A DNA stretch of 64,000 nucleotides, taken from contig CAJNYU010002346.1 in assembly GCA_905331475.1 (NCBI GenBank), positions 1 through 64,000 on the forward strand. The letters are read 5' to 3'. How positions within the stretch are numbered: the stretch's first letter is position 1; each line of letters begins with the position of its first letter. Source of the DNA: Rotaria socialis (Eukaryota; Rotifera; Eurotatoria; Philodinida; Philodinidae). The notes beneath the pieces were generated by a model, which saw only the letters and a program-made list of their open reading frames with translations, was not told where the DNA came from and searched no databases. The translations under genes and the position numbers were made by a program. Positions 12,214 to 27,600 of this stretch are shown here, one piece after another.

Positions 12214-15200
12214 ATGTTACTCTTTCTATTATTAATCATTATAATCTCATCAAGTAGATCTAATGAAATTGATTCAGGTATGTTGTAAGAAACCTATTTA
12301 TAGACAATAAATAATTATTTTGAATATGGAGGCAGTTTTGGTTGACTTTTTTCTAGAACTTTGCGTTCTATACAGATTAATGAATCGCAAAATAAAAGTT
12401 TGTTCTCCCTGTACGATCATGTTTACTATCTAATTACTTTTAGCATTTCATCTCTAAAGGTAGCGGAATAATGCAGATTTGTCTTATATTTCAAACAAGC
12501 ATTTTGAAAAGCTATAATGTACATTAGAGTGGTTCTGTTGGAGTTCATGCAAAAGAAGAAGAAGAAAAAAAGAATGTACATGATTTTGTCACCTCGACGT
12601 GACTAGAAGATTAGCACATACACATAAAAAAACGGAAATCAATGTTATATTGATACCAAGCGACATGAATGACCGTTGTTAGTTAAACATTAACGAAACT
12701 AAATTGTGAAAGTTCATTGAAAAAGGAAACAGATAAGCTTCTTTTTATTAAACGAAAACTATGAAGAAAAAGAAGAAGAAGAAGAGAAAGAAAACGAAGA
12801 GTGTTTCTGTCTGAAGTATTGTTTGTCCGTTAAAGAAGTGTGTCCATTATGGCTCCTTACTAATACTAAACTATTCTCAAGAAGAGATTGTTCATGTGAA
12901 TGTAACGCATCGAATATAATAAAATGTCTTTATACTTGTTAAGAGATGTACGATTAAAACTAAAACACGATGTCTGAAAAAATATGTATATGATACATCT
13001 TAACCGATCACATATTTGTTGTTGTGTTTTAATGATATTCCATAGAAGTAGAAGAAGAAGAAGGAAAAAAAGATACGCTTATCTATTCTTCTTTCTCATT
13101 TATCATTCTTTACATACTGCGTTTTTATCGCTAATAAATAATATTACATATTCTTTTAACAGATCAATCTTTTCAACCGAAATTTGATCAGTCATATGAA
13201 ACTATTTCTGTTGTTGTGGGTAAACGAGCATTATTACCATGTTACGTTTCATTACAAGACGCCAAGAATAATGAACTTGGTTCATTTAAAGTAATAATTA
13301 TATACATACATATATAGCTTTGTATATGAACTAAAAAAAGAACTATGTAATCGTTTATTCTCTATTAGGTTATATGGATGAAATTAAACAATAGTTCAAT
13401 TTTAACAATGGAAGATCGACCAATTAATGGTGATTCAAGAATATCATTATTACATGCATATGCTGAAGAATGGAATTTACAAATAGATGATGTCGATGAA
13501 GATGATGCGGGTGTTTATCGTTGTTTTACTAATAATGGTTTATATAAAACATTAATATTGGATGTTAAAGGTAAAACTAATTGAAATATTTCTAACAATA
13601 AAAACAAAACGTAAACCGACAATTCTTTTGAAAAAACTTTAGTTCCGCCAAAAATTATTAATGAATTAACAACGGAACCATATCCATCTTCGATTCGAAC
13701 AGGTTCAAATTTTACAATAAAATGCTATGCACACGGCAAACCAACACCAAATATTCGTCTACTATCGTATGATCAATCTGATAATGTTCGAAGTAAGTCA
13801 CAGTATTCGCATTGTTCATTGTGTTTGATTGAATATCAAAAATTTCATTTTTTGTTGTATAAAAACAATATATAAATATATATATATATTGGAAAAATAA
13901 TAGCGTCTAATTGAACAGTTGACAAGACGCATAATCAGAGGTTTCTTTATGTCTATAAAAAAAATAACAATACAATGACTGACCTATTCGATATTCTACA
14001 GGTTTCTTTTCTTTTAATTTTGTTAGTTATTAGTGAACAAAATCAGGTGACAATTTTTAATATATCTCGTCATACAAATCGTCGTTATGAATGCATTGCA
14101 AGTAATGGTTATCCACCCGATGTAGCACGTTCATTTCAATTGACAATACAATATGCACCCGAAATAGATATTTTTATCAACGAAAAAATAATATTAGATA
14201 GAGATTTTTTCGTTAATTCAGAATCGAATGAAATTCGTCTTAAATGTCAAGTTAGTATGTATCCAGCTGGAAAAGTTTATTGGATAAAAGATAAACAGCG
14301 ATTTAATTATAATTATCACATCTATCATATTGAAAATTATATTGTGTCAGAATTAATTGTTACATATTTTACAAATAACTATCAAGGTGAATATACATGT
14401 GTAGCTTCAAATTTAGTTGGAACTAATTCAAAAAGTATCCAATTAATTGATCTATCAACAACAACAACAACAATAATAACAGAAAGAAGTACAACAAGAT
14501 ATCAACGCACAAAATCTGCACAATCCGTAACAGTACCTCATTCAACAGAAAGTTTAAGAATGATGACACTTTCATCAGAAGGTAAGTTACAATAACTTGT
14601 CTTGTTTTGTTTATATTATATATCGAGTCTCATGGTTGCAATATGAAGAGATAAAAATAGAATAAATAGATCAAATAGAATTAGCAGATGAGAGGGCGAG
14701 TAGATGAAAAACAGTGCAAGATCATAGATGAAACAGTTCCGGTCGTGCAGGTACTAAACACATGAAGAATGATCAAAACCAACCAATCTAATCTGACATG
14801 AATTCAAACGACTACCCGCCACCTTAAGGGTATTGCGATCGTCGTGATCTAGAATTGGTTTTGCAGAAATTCTATAGCCCGAAGTAGTATCTATCGACTA
14901 AGTGCATTATGAGATATTTTCTACATGGAAGAACTTAAAAAGAAAAGCAAATTTAAGTTAGAAAAGTATAGGAACTCTCCTGTCAATACGATCTAATACA
15001 TTCGATTGAGTTAAAACGATTTTTTGCCCATATATACTACGCACTATTCCAGTTGGATATCGTAGTTTTGTTTTAAATAAAAAATATTATTCAGAAAATT
15101 TTCATTAGCTTCTAGAAAAAGTGTTAGACCTATCTACACTTAAAATTTCAATTCGTTCTAATAAACTGATTCCAAAAATCCTGGAAATACAATACGATAC

Positions 15201-15667
15201 TCTTAAAATATTGATCATAAGCATATCAACCAATAAGTGGTCTAAAATTATTCTACGTGTAAAGTTTCTCTTTTTTTTCTTTTGAAGGTTTCCATCATAA
15301 TTCAAATCGGGTAACAATATTGTTGCTTACTATTATCTACAGTAGTTTATTTCAAATAAGATAACTTGAATAGTTTTGTTCGTCGAAACTGTGATAATAG
15401 ATTTATTTGTTTTTTCTCTCCTTAGGTATGATTATAGTATTACACAATAAAAAAAACAACATCTACAATATATTTTTCTGTATTTTAGTGATGTGCAGCT
15501 GCTTACGCTTGTCTATAACTACTTTCAATGGAATTTTCCTTATTTTGTTTTTGGTTTTCTTCTCTACGTTTTGTTTAATAAAGGAGGTGTCATTGATTGT
15601 TTCGGTTAGAGATGAAACGATATCTATGCTAAAACACTACTACCGGATATTGAACGAACTAAGCTGA
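12214..15667 (+). CDS. three-Ig-domain surface protein, lachesin/IgLON-like
   Basis: Exon 1 (12214-12277) encodes a signal peptide (MLLFLLLIIIISSS). Exons at about 13163-13290 and 13369-13570 form Ig domain 1 (Cys in LPCYVS, Trp in VIWMKL, DAGVYRC). Exons at about 13643-13792 and 14027-14581 give Ig domain 2 (Cys in FTIKCYAHGKPTP, closing RYECIASN; the core Trp appears replaced) and Ig domain 3 (LKCQV, VYWIKD, GEYTCVASN). A Thr/Ser-rich stalk follows. All these junctions keep frame. The first intron is unusually long at 885 nt. The last exon is uncertain: an acceptor near 15424 opens a frame to 15667 with a hydrophobic stretch (IFLILFLVFFSTFCLI) that could be a membrane span or GPI signal. 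Such proteins mediate homophilic adhesion in nerve and epithelium. Family assignment rests on domain order, and the exact orthologue is not fixed. Confidence 0.82.
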
Positions 15668-17014
15668 TAATGCTTCTTTTTTGGTTTAAACAGGAATAGC
15701 GATGATTTTACTTTGATTGAAAATTAATTTCCTCTCATATGAAGAAGTCAACAGGGTGAGGTGTTTGTTTAACGAGCATAGAGGAATTTTTTTCGTAAGT
15801 CGTATATATTTGAATAAGAGGATGAATTTTGATTACATAAAAAGAAACTTACAATGTTTACATATCACATTCTATCGAACGGATTAAATGGAGCCGCATT
15901 AAATTTTGTATTTCAATGGACATGACTGTAATAATAAGAAGTTACTTTCTATTTTTCTTCTTCTCGTTTTGTGATGAACGAGATACGTTTGATTTAGATT
16001 TCATGACAAAATAGTATGCTTCTGATTGATCCTCTTTGATCTAAGTTTAGTATCATATGTTTAACTGTATAAAAAATAAATAAATAAATATTTGAGCAAT
16101 CTGTCAAATGATGATATTTAATACATGCTATTTAGAAGCAGACATCGAACATTTTCTCATATACATCAATGAATATTGTTACTTATTCTGTCAAATGTAA
16201 TTAGCTTATGCGATAAGATTTACATCGAGATAGAAACATGAGTTACTGTTCAGTTAGCCTTTTTTCCCTTTCAAATCAGAAGAATCGTGAAAAATGACAC
16301 ATCAGATTGAGAAGTTGCCTAATATAACATAATTATGAAAGTTTATATCTATGAATTTGATACATTACAATAAGTCATTTTATGTTCATTCAAATTCTTA
16401 TCACTTATCATCTATCATTCTGTTGTTTATATTTCAAACTGATGTACATTCTTTTAAAAGAAGAAGACAATCAAATAGTATTATCTATCTATCAGACTGT
16501 TATTAACAAATCTCCAAAAAAAATATTTATTTAAAAGTGAATCATTCATTAATAATATTTGTTATCTGTGCTACTGAATCAGAATACGATGAAGAAAATA
16601 TCAGCTACAATTTAGCAATCCACAGATGACGTGGCGCAAACCTTTATTCTAAAAATAGATAAGGTGGATGAGTCTTTTTTCCTATCTAATCGAACTAGCA
16701 GGGTCTTCGACGTAAATTTTAAACAACTATAGAAGCTATCACTTTCAATGAGAAAGTATTGAGTCTTGCTCAATCGACATCATTTTGTCTAGATCTAACG
16801 TGGTATTTTTAGTACAATGAACAATATATGAATAGACCGATTAATTGTTTTTTATTTCAAATTATATGATAAGTTCTTTTTTATTTTCGAATAGAACCAA
16901 CAAAACAGAATGACTCAAATGCACAAGACCGCTTTGAGACTATTGTATTATTGCTTTGTATCATTAAGCTCCTAAAGAAGAAAAAGAAGTCCATTTTCAT
17001 ACACAAATCTTGTA
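15668..17014. other. intergenic between convergent genes, no gene seen
   Basis: AT-rich sequence between the Ig-domain gene (+) and spermidine synthase (-), holding both 3' ends. No convincing ORF, RNA gene or repeat was noticed. Confidence 0.5.
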
Positions 17015-18194
<1,180 letters not shown>

Positions 18195-18280
18195 ATCTGA
18201 AGATTATACTACAAAACAAAAGTTTTTCAGTCAATACAATCACGATCTGATTGTTTGAATATAAATATATATATATGCGT

Positions 18281-18489
18281 AGAGGTGTCAGCCAAAGGGT
18301 TGAACGACGGCGACGGACAACAATTTTCAATTTTTAAAAATTTCCAGCGGCTCCTTCTTTGAATGAGTAATGTCTTCAGCGGTGGCTCCCCAAAAATTCT
18401 TAAAATTACCAGCAATTTGGTGACTACGGTGGCTGATATTATAGAAAAATCGGCTGCTGCAGCGGCTCAGCCGCATGGCTGACACCTCT
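18281..18489. mobile_element. short TIR element (MITE), possibly hAT-type
   Basis: The ends are AGAGGTGTCAGCC on the left and its exact complement GGCTGACACCTCT on the right, giving a 209-bp element. It is more GC-rich inside than the neighbouring DNA, with several CGGC and CAGCGGCT words. It sits in the gap between spermidine synthase and EPG5. Flanks ATATGCGT and ATATATGA are only partly alike, so an 8-bp duplication is not proven. The ORF at 18227-18415 (-) runs through it and is not a gene. Confidence 0.7.
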
Positions 18490-18628
18490 ATATATGAGTA
18501 TTAGAACAAAATAAAAAAAAGTAGTGAAGCATTTTTGCCGTTATATATGTAAAAAAAAAAAGAGACTGGTAATTACAAACAGAACAAAGAAATATACAGA
18601 TATGAAAAAAAAGAGGATACACTTCTTA

Positions 18629-21600
18629 TTATCGAGAGTCGTGGCTAGATACATAATTTAAATATGGCAGATCAGCAAATAGATGTGTACATAGGTAATT
18701 AATCAAATCAGAAATATGAAAAAAAGTTACATCAGCACGTTGTATATATTCACTGTTACAATGAGTGAGTTCGCTTTTTAAATCACTGTATTCATTTATT
18801 GTCGTTGATGAAGCTAAGCTTGCTAAATTTTGTTTAAGTATTGCATTATTTGCTAATGACAGATCTGGTTGACGATCATTCGAATCAATACGAATTTTAC
18901 ATGGTTCATCAGTTAATTGTTGTAATTGCATGATACCAATTAATTTAATAAATAAACGAAACCTATCAAAAGAGAAATAGAGGTAAGATGATTCTTTTGC
19001 ACAATGAAAATAAGTTTCGTAAGATAATCAATTGAAGAAAAGACAGGCACTATGTTGCACTACGTTCGATCTATTTAATCGCATACCACGAGTAACGGTA
19101 GGTTTAACTTAATGCGGCTTGTCTATTTTCTAAGAAGACTGTTCTCAAAAACAAAATAATCTGAATAGAACTACTTTCATGGTGTGAGTGTAGTTTAATA
19201 GTTTTCTACATAGGAGAACTACTAATCCGATGTCTCAAAATGTTTCGTTTCTAATGATGGTCCTTGTCGATTATTAACTAATTAAGATTAGTAAACCGAT
19301 GAACACCATAGATTATTTTAGAGTATGGAGACGTAGGTATGTATTATTCATATCACTGAATATATAATTTTAAGTATTAGTCTCGTCGATTTTGATATCA
19401 ACTAACGAGAAGTTAAGAACAGATTATTTATTAGTTATTAGTTATTGAGCAGAAAACTATAGATTTTGAGGCAGTGATACCTCACCGAAAGTTTAATTAG
19501 CCGTTCAATTTCATCTACGGAAAATGACGTAATTCTGATTTTCTTCTCTTTATCGATAGATTAAATCGATGTAAAATATTCAACTTTTACTTTTCGTTGT
19601 TACCTGAGAGAATATTGATTTTTTTTTCCGATTCCAATCATAGCAAATATTCCACTACAAGCAGAATCTTTACTATCTGTTCCAAGTGCCAAAAGCCAAT
19701 TTGCATAATTTCTTACTGGACGCATTAATAAAACATCAGTACTTTTCCCATAGTCTAATTGATGTTTAATTATATGATTTATTTTAATCATTATTAATAA
19801 AGTACGTTCTTCTTCACCATATTTAACGCGTAATTTTCCATTTGTCAATAGTTCAACTAATTTTTCAAGATATTTTAATTCATTATTTAATATATTTTCA
19901 TTATTTAGTTCTTTAGGATGTGTTAATTCATATTCAGAAATAAGATATAATGCTAGAAAGGCACTATGTTCACAACAGAATTGAATATAATCATCAATTT
20001 TCATATTAGCTAAATCTTCATTTTCTTGAAATAAATTAAATATAATTGGCCAACTACGTTGCTGATCATATGTAAAATAAATATAAAGAATCGATTCTAA
20101 GAATAAAACTTTTCTATTGCGATCTTTTAATGTTCGACATACACAAATAAATAATGATAACATTGTAATAGAATTTTGACTATGATGTATCCAATCGAGA
20201 AAATAATTTTGATATGATGCTAAAATTGTTTGTCCAAATGAGTTTACATTGAGAAATCGTATCAATTCAATAAATATATCAATAAGTTCATCGTTCATAG
20301 AAAGTTTTCCTTGCAATGATAAAGATTCAATATCATTTAATAAGTTAACTAATGTTAACCGATAATCATCTTCATTATGTTGATTTTTAGCGTTTATTAA
20401 ATATTGTTCAATTAAACGAAGATAGCATAATCGTTTAGCACGTACTCGATCAGTAAAAAGTGATGAAGTATTGAATTCCGAAGCACAACGAAGAATTCTA
20501 TTGGAAAATAAAAATAAATCTTTGATTGAATTTTATGTTCAATAGAAATGTTATTGTTCTTGAGTAAAATTATGCTATTATCAAATAAGGAGATAGATTA
20601 TCAATCTCAAACTGTTTATATCAACAAATCGAGATAAAGAGGCATATTCCTTCTAGATTTTGCTCCTATTTCTCCTATGTGTATATCTTTCTGAGAATTT
20701 TCTTCATCTAAAGTTACTAATTAAGATACAATATTAAACGAATACGTTTAGAACATTTGATTATGCATAGGAAAAGAAGATTATAATTGAATTTCAAAGC
20801 ATTACGTCTATGAGTAGCTTTCAAGTCTCTAAAGATCGTAGTTTTTCTCCAATAGAATTCTTGCATTCTATTGCTTTTTGGTCGCATTACCCAAAAACGT
20901 GAAACAATGAGAACAAAAAATTCTAGTTTTAGTTTCTTTTTTTTTTAAAAATCTTTCGAGTTACTCTCATTTTTGAGGTTTTTCATCTGTTGTCTGAGTC
21001 AAATCAACATATTCTATCTATTTTTCAAACAACAGCTCATTTACTTAATCATTCTTTGTGGTTGTACTTCGTAGAAAATATTCATAGAGAAAATGAGCTC
21101 CTTTGTTTTCATATGACTTCTAACTTTCAACGCTTAGTCAAGCATTCATTTCGTGCAGGAGAAGAAAAATATTTGAATCAAAAATAATTTTTCAAACCTA
21201 TTTAAATATCCATTAATCGACGCTCTTGGTGCAAGAATAAAATCATGATCAAGTTTTGGCATAATTGAATTGGTAACGCTAACATATGTATCATAATCCA
21301 AATAACTCCAATTAATGACTTCACATTGACTTGCTAAACGACTTAAATTATCATTATTCTAAAACATAAAAAAAATCAATATTTGGCTACGATTTTTTCT
21401 AATCTAAATCTTACTTGTGCATATTTCGCTTGTGGACTTAAGAACATATTAACCAATAATCGAAAATGAATTGGTACTAATGACATAATTAAATTTTCAT
21501 CATTTTCAATCATCCATGAATGTATATCAATAGTAGATAATATATGAATAATAAATTCATATAATGATGCCGATGGATTATTTTCTGCATTATTTGCATT

Positions 21601-24600
21601 AATTAATTCATCAAATATTAATAAACATTCTATTGTTAATCGAAAATTTGTCCATGATAGCCGTGGTAAATATCGATGATATATATCAAGTATTGAATGT
21701 GTGTATTCATTTGTTATTAAACATTTAGCAATTTTATACCAATATTGAAACATGCAATGAAAAAATTCTTGTTGATGCTTATATGATTCATTAAGATATT
21801 TAAATAATTCTTCGGATAATTGTATAAATGTTTTTATCAATCGTGTCAACATATCACCGTGATGATCGATTACCGTTTTCCATTCAGTTAAAGAAAATAG
21901 CGCATATGTTTGATCAATAAATGGACTATAAAGTAAGAGAACTTGCTCGAATATTTGAGATATATTTATATCATGATGATTTCGACGTTTTTGCATGTTT
22001 AAAATTAACATTATTGAATAAATACGGGTCAGTTCATTTAAACACGGTCGCCATGATTTATATAATTGAATTAGAAGTTTATCATTTTGTTCTTCCTAGA
22101 AAAGTTTCATGTCATACATTAGAAAATTCGATTTTATTTATTTTCCCTTAAAATTAAAAATATAGACCTTTGTAAAACTCTGGAATATGTTTCAAATTCA
22201 TCGATCTCAGAAGACGTTTCTTTCTTAAGTTTCCTAAGATATCCGTTTTTTCAAAAAAAAAAGTTTTTTTTTCACTTAAATGTCCGAAATAAAATCTTGA
22301 TTTCGTATCTGATGTACAATCACTATGACATTGTTATCCCTGTAGTACTTCACATTTTTTTCCAAGAGCAGAAGGCGTCTCACCTTTTTCCTGTGGGCGT
22401 ATCGAGAGAGTTTATCTATCAATAAAAGTTTAGCTCGAAATTCAATTATCTTCCAGATGCTCTTTCTCGTCTAAAAAAATAATACTTACGGTTTGTTTAA
22501 GTACAAATGATTGTAACCAATGAATCATTTCATCTATCTGTTGTTTTCCAAGTGTAATTGTTGTAGAAGTACTTTCTAAATAATGAACTTGATCTAGAAA
22601 TTCTGATAAAACTTTCGTTGGCAAAAGTCCACGTTCAATGGACTGTTGAAATTCTAACGGTGCTAAAGAGTTTTTCTGTTGTTGAATTATTTTTTGCTTT
22701 TTTCTCATTATTTGTATACTTTCAATCATATGACGAAATAAATAACCAATTTGCGATGGATACGAATAATTTAATACTTGTATCATATGACCTATTGAGA
22801 CATCAAATAATTGACTCGTTTGTTCAATCAATGGTAGCTCATCATAACCAGGCGGATTATCGCGTTTAGCAGCTAAAGTATAATTTTCAACCAATGCACG
22901 AAAATGACTAAACAATGCATCGATAAATTCTAAACGTGGCTTGGGATTCGATGCATTTTCAAACCATTGTTTTACGTTAAATTTTCGAAACATTTGCAAC
23001 AAATAGGGTGTATATTCAACAAATGTAAACATTTTCGATAATTTTTTATAGATATCAATAAATTTTTCCGATTGTATTAATGAATTCGGATTAAAATAAG
23101 GTATAAGACGTGATATATTCGGACGATTTAAAACAATATATTCTAATATAACTTGCGGTTGACGAAGATTTGATTTCACAAATATTTCGCCCAGTGTATC
23201 AAATAGAGAATCTAATTGTTCAGATAATGGTTGCATATATTCACTGTGCTTATCATTATAAACTAACAATAGTGAATAAAATAATTGTGTACCGATGTCG
23301 ATGATCATTAGAGTTTGATTTTCATTGAGAAATGTTGATGATAATTGTCGTGTTAAATAGTGAACTATCTGTATGAGTAAATCAACTGAACGACAAATAT
23401 CTATATCACATGAACGACATGCATCAGTTAATAATTGTTTATGTTCGTTTAAAATTATTTCAAGGCGTTGATTCGAATTTTGACATTGTTGTTTAGATTT
23501 GTAACGAACAATTATGTATGCAGGACGTGTACATTGATGAACAGGATTTATAACATTTTGACAAGAAGCTTGAATGGATTGCTAAAAATAAACGAAACGA
23601 AGAGGTATAAATGATTTTGTTTAATTTTATTGTAAGCTTTTAATTCATTGTTTTGCTTTTCATCTAGATAATCACCCTTATAGTTTCATAGCATGTTCAA
23701 GAAAAATAAAATCTATTAATTTGTACAAAAAACAAAAATAAACTAATCTAAGCTCTTTGAAAGCGCATAGCTAGTGGTGTATCTTCCAATACGTCTACTT
23801 CATTCAAATCGATTTATTTTATTGCTTTTCTAAATTTTAGTCATAGTCAGTAGATTAAAATACCTCTTGAAATTCATTTTTCCATAATAACGGTAGTAAA
23901 CTCATTAATGTTTGATCAAGTTCAATTTGTTTCTCATGCCGTTGAAAATGTGTTTGTATCCAATTAGTAATTTTCGATAATTCTGATTCAAATAAAATCT
24001 TTATTTCATTTTGATCTTTTGGTAATGCTTGTTGATTTGGTTCCGATAATTGCTCGGTATTTACAACTGTTACTTTCGAATTTATTATTGGACGTTGAAC
24101 ATTCGAAACAAGATCAACAAGTTTTTGTGATGATGTCATTACTGATCTATTTTGATTTATTGTTGAACTTCGATTATGATTATCATCGATTAATCTTTGC
24201 CTTGACCATAATTCGTTTGTAAATTTAATTAATGTTTCATACATTTGTCTTAAATCAACTAATTCAAGCCATTTTATATCAAATATACGATAGTCAGTAT
24301 TAAATAAATGTTCTAAACGTTCATTATCATATTGTTTTGGTAGTGAAACAATATTTAGTTGTGGATCATGCAAACGTGGTTCATCAATCCATAACGATAA
24401 TGACTGATAGAAGTTTGATAATTGATTTGCATATGGTGAATTTGTTGTTGTTGAAGAAGAATAATATTCGCATGCTTGACATAATGAACGTTTCATTTGT
24501 TTAAGAAATGTTGTTTGAGCAGGAGTTTCAAATAAACGATAGCCAACACGATGAAGACAATTATCATGTTTAGATAAATAGATAGTAAAGAATTTTTCCC

Positions 24601-27600
24601 AAACAAGCGGTAATAATGTATGAGCTACTGGCATTTCACATGCCATTGTACCCCAACGATAGATTGATAAACTTGTTAGAGGAATATATGGATAATGTCG
24701 TTGCTGAATTAATTTCTAATCAAAACAAAGATATAAAATGTTTTTCTTCAAAAAAAAAATGTCAATAGTTCAAATAGCAAACCTTCCAAATTTGATCAAC
24801 TTTACCAGTTGGATTTAATTCAAGTTCAGCTTTTAATTCAACAAGAACATTTTGATCGATTTCAAATGAACTTTCAGCATTTAAAAAATAATAACTAACG
24901 ATTGGATAACGAGAGAGAAGAGAAGAATCGATTGATAATGATGACCAATATGTTTGCGATGAAGTTACGGCTGATGGCAATGGGATCCATGATAGAAAGC
25001 CTGAACGTGTTACTTGTGGATTCTGCCTTGGATTTAATGCCGACTAAATTGAAACAATCAAAAATATTTTCTGGCCGATTATACAATTAATTGATTACCA
25101 CAATACATTTCACAAGAAGAAACTGACACATATGAAAAAGTCAAGCATGCAATATAGAGAAAATTGTAATCAAACTGAGCTCCCTCTCTCTCTCTCTCTC
25201 AGCTATCCGCCTATTATAAAAACATTTTTTTAAATAACTAATAACATTGCTACGGCTATTTTGAATATTCCTTGTTTTAATTCGATTGTCGATTAATCTG
25301 AAGCTTTCTGGATGTCATAGAATAGGATCTTCTACAACAAATATTAAGAAACTTACAACAGCTAATTCAAATAAATGATCAGTAACTTCTTTATTCATAA
25401 CATCGTGTACAAATGAATGCACCAGAAGATTGTCAAGAATGAATAGGATTGAACTAAAACAAGAATTTCATACATATTTTTTTCTATGTATTTTGTTAAT
25501 TTACTTGTCTCGATTCCAATCTTTCAATGCTGTTAATAATTTAAACCAAAGTAATAATACTAAACGTCGAAATTTGGGATTATCTTCTAGCCATATGAGT
25601 AAATCAAGTATGGCTGCTGTTAATAGTTTCGTATTTGCTGTTTCATCGAAAGATCTTTGTTGAATAATATATGATGATGCCGTTTTTAATAAAGACATTG
25701 ATGCATCAGATGTATTGATCAATGTTTTTAATGTATTCATAAATCTAAACAATAAAATTTGCCAAAAAGAAGTAGATAAGATATATTAGCAAAGTCGACA
25801 CAAATAGTTTCTCAATAATTCAAACGACTGACATGATATTTCAAATCAAATGAGACTGGGATAGTAACGAGGATTATTTCTATTGTGCGAAAGAAAAATT
25901 CTGGAATGTGGTCTTTTCCCTTAAGCTCTTTAAGACAACGTGAATCTGCCATAGATAGAATTACATGAAATATGATGCAAATCGCTTGATCTAATGAACA
26001 GATAAACCCCCCGATTTGTTTTTTTATTGTTTCATGTACAATTTTTAGAACATTCATAACTTACTGAACATGTTCAATTAAATAATCGGCACTACGTATT
26101 AAAATGCCAGACATATCGTGAAGAATTCGAATCGCTGCGGAATATTTACCATTCTGTACAAGTTGACATAAATATTCAATACCCTTTTCAAAGAAACCAG
26201 TAGCACTAAAAAAAATATTTTTTCATGAATTAATATGAACAATAAAGATTTTTGCAGATCTTCTGGATTGATGAAAATTATTATCTGAGGTTTGTTTCTT
26301 TTATCGATTTTAACTTAAGGGATAGTCTGCGGTGTCGAAATGAAAACTAACCTAGCGCCAGGTTGATCAAGACCAAATGATATGTAATATGCAATGTGAT
26401 TGTGATACTGTTCAACAGCACGTCGAATATCATTAATAGCGTCATCGGACATTCCACTATCCGTTGAGCTATTATGTCGTATGTCATTCATATTAGGTAC
26501 ATGTTCTTGACTCATACTATCAATAAATGAATCCACTGAAAGGCAGGATTGATTAAGTTGTAAGCGTAAAACTGTAGTCCATATCCATTGATCAAGATTG
26601 ATTTGTGTTAGTTTAAAAAAATTCTGAAGCTATACAAAAAAAACAGAAATTCATATTAAAAAACTTATTTTTGTCTTTATTTTTACTTGTAATTGGTTTT
26701 CTTTGGATGCCGCTGATTTGTCACAATATTTCAAGTGTAGTTTTAATAAAATCAATGCCATTTCACAATGTATTGTATATGAAATACAGAATTGTCGTTT
26801 ATCTGGTAAGTCTTGCCAGTTCATGGTATCGATTAAATGAAGTGCTAATTGAAATGCAACTGGTGATTGTGAAATATCTTCCAGCCATTTTTCAATTATT
26901 GATAAATCACTATCATTTGGCATCCATATATTCATGGGTAATGCACGAAAAATTCCAAATAAAACTTTTCCAACAGCATCAATATGTGTTGATGCTAGTT
27001 TCAACAAATGACTGATAATGGTTGGCCGTAATGAAGCAAAATGTGCTAATATTGAACGACCATCACGTATTGAATATTCGCGTGATATTGGATGAAGACA
27101 TGTTATATAAAAAATAACATCAGAAATTTGACCAGATTCATCACCTGTTTGTCCTAAATTATGAAGAACTTTGAGAAGTGATAGAATTTCACTTGGCGTA
27201 GAAGAATTTAACATTTGGTCAATTGCTGCACTTGTTTCAACTATTTTAAAATTATTCTGTAAATAGATAAAAATCGAATTTTTATAATTACCGGTTACAG
27301 GCTCATCATCTGGTATTGAACAAATAAGATGAAGTAAACGATACTGTAAAGATTGCGGAAGATCAAATAATGCAAATAAGGATAATAAACTCCAGCGAAC
27401 ATTTCTATATGAAAAACAAATTTCATTCGTGTGAAATTTAAATTCTCACTATCTATCTTTACCTGCATTGTCGAATAATATTTTCGACCGATCGATAGAT
27501 ATAAGCAAAATAATGATCTCTTAAACGTATCTTATCATCGTTATCTAAATGTTGAAGTACACCATCGACGTGATATCGACACACATGAACACAATCCCTA

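Noticed and set aside
25812-26057. 81-aa ORF on the - strand within the EPG5 locus
   Set aside because: It lies wholly inside an intron with a good donor near 26063 and acceptor near 25752; flanking exons join in frame without it.
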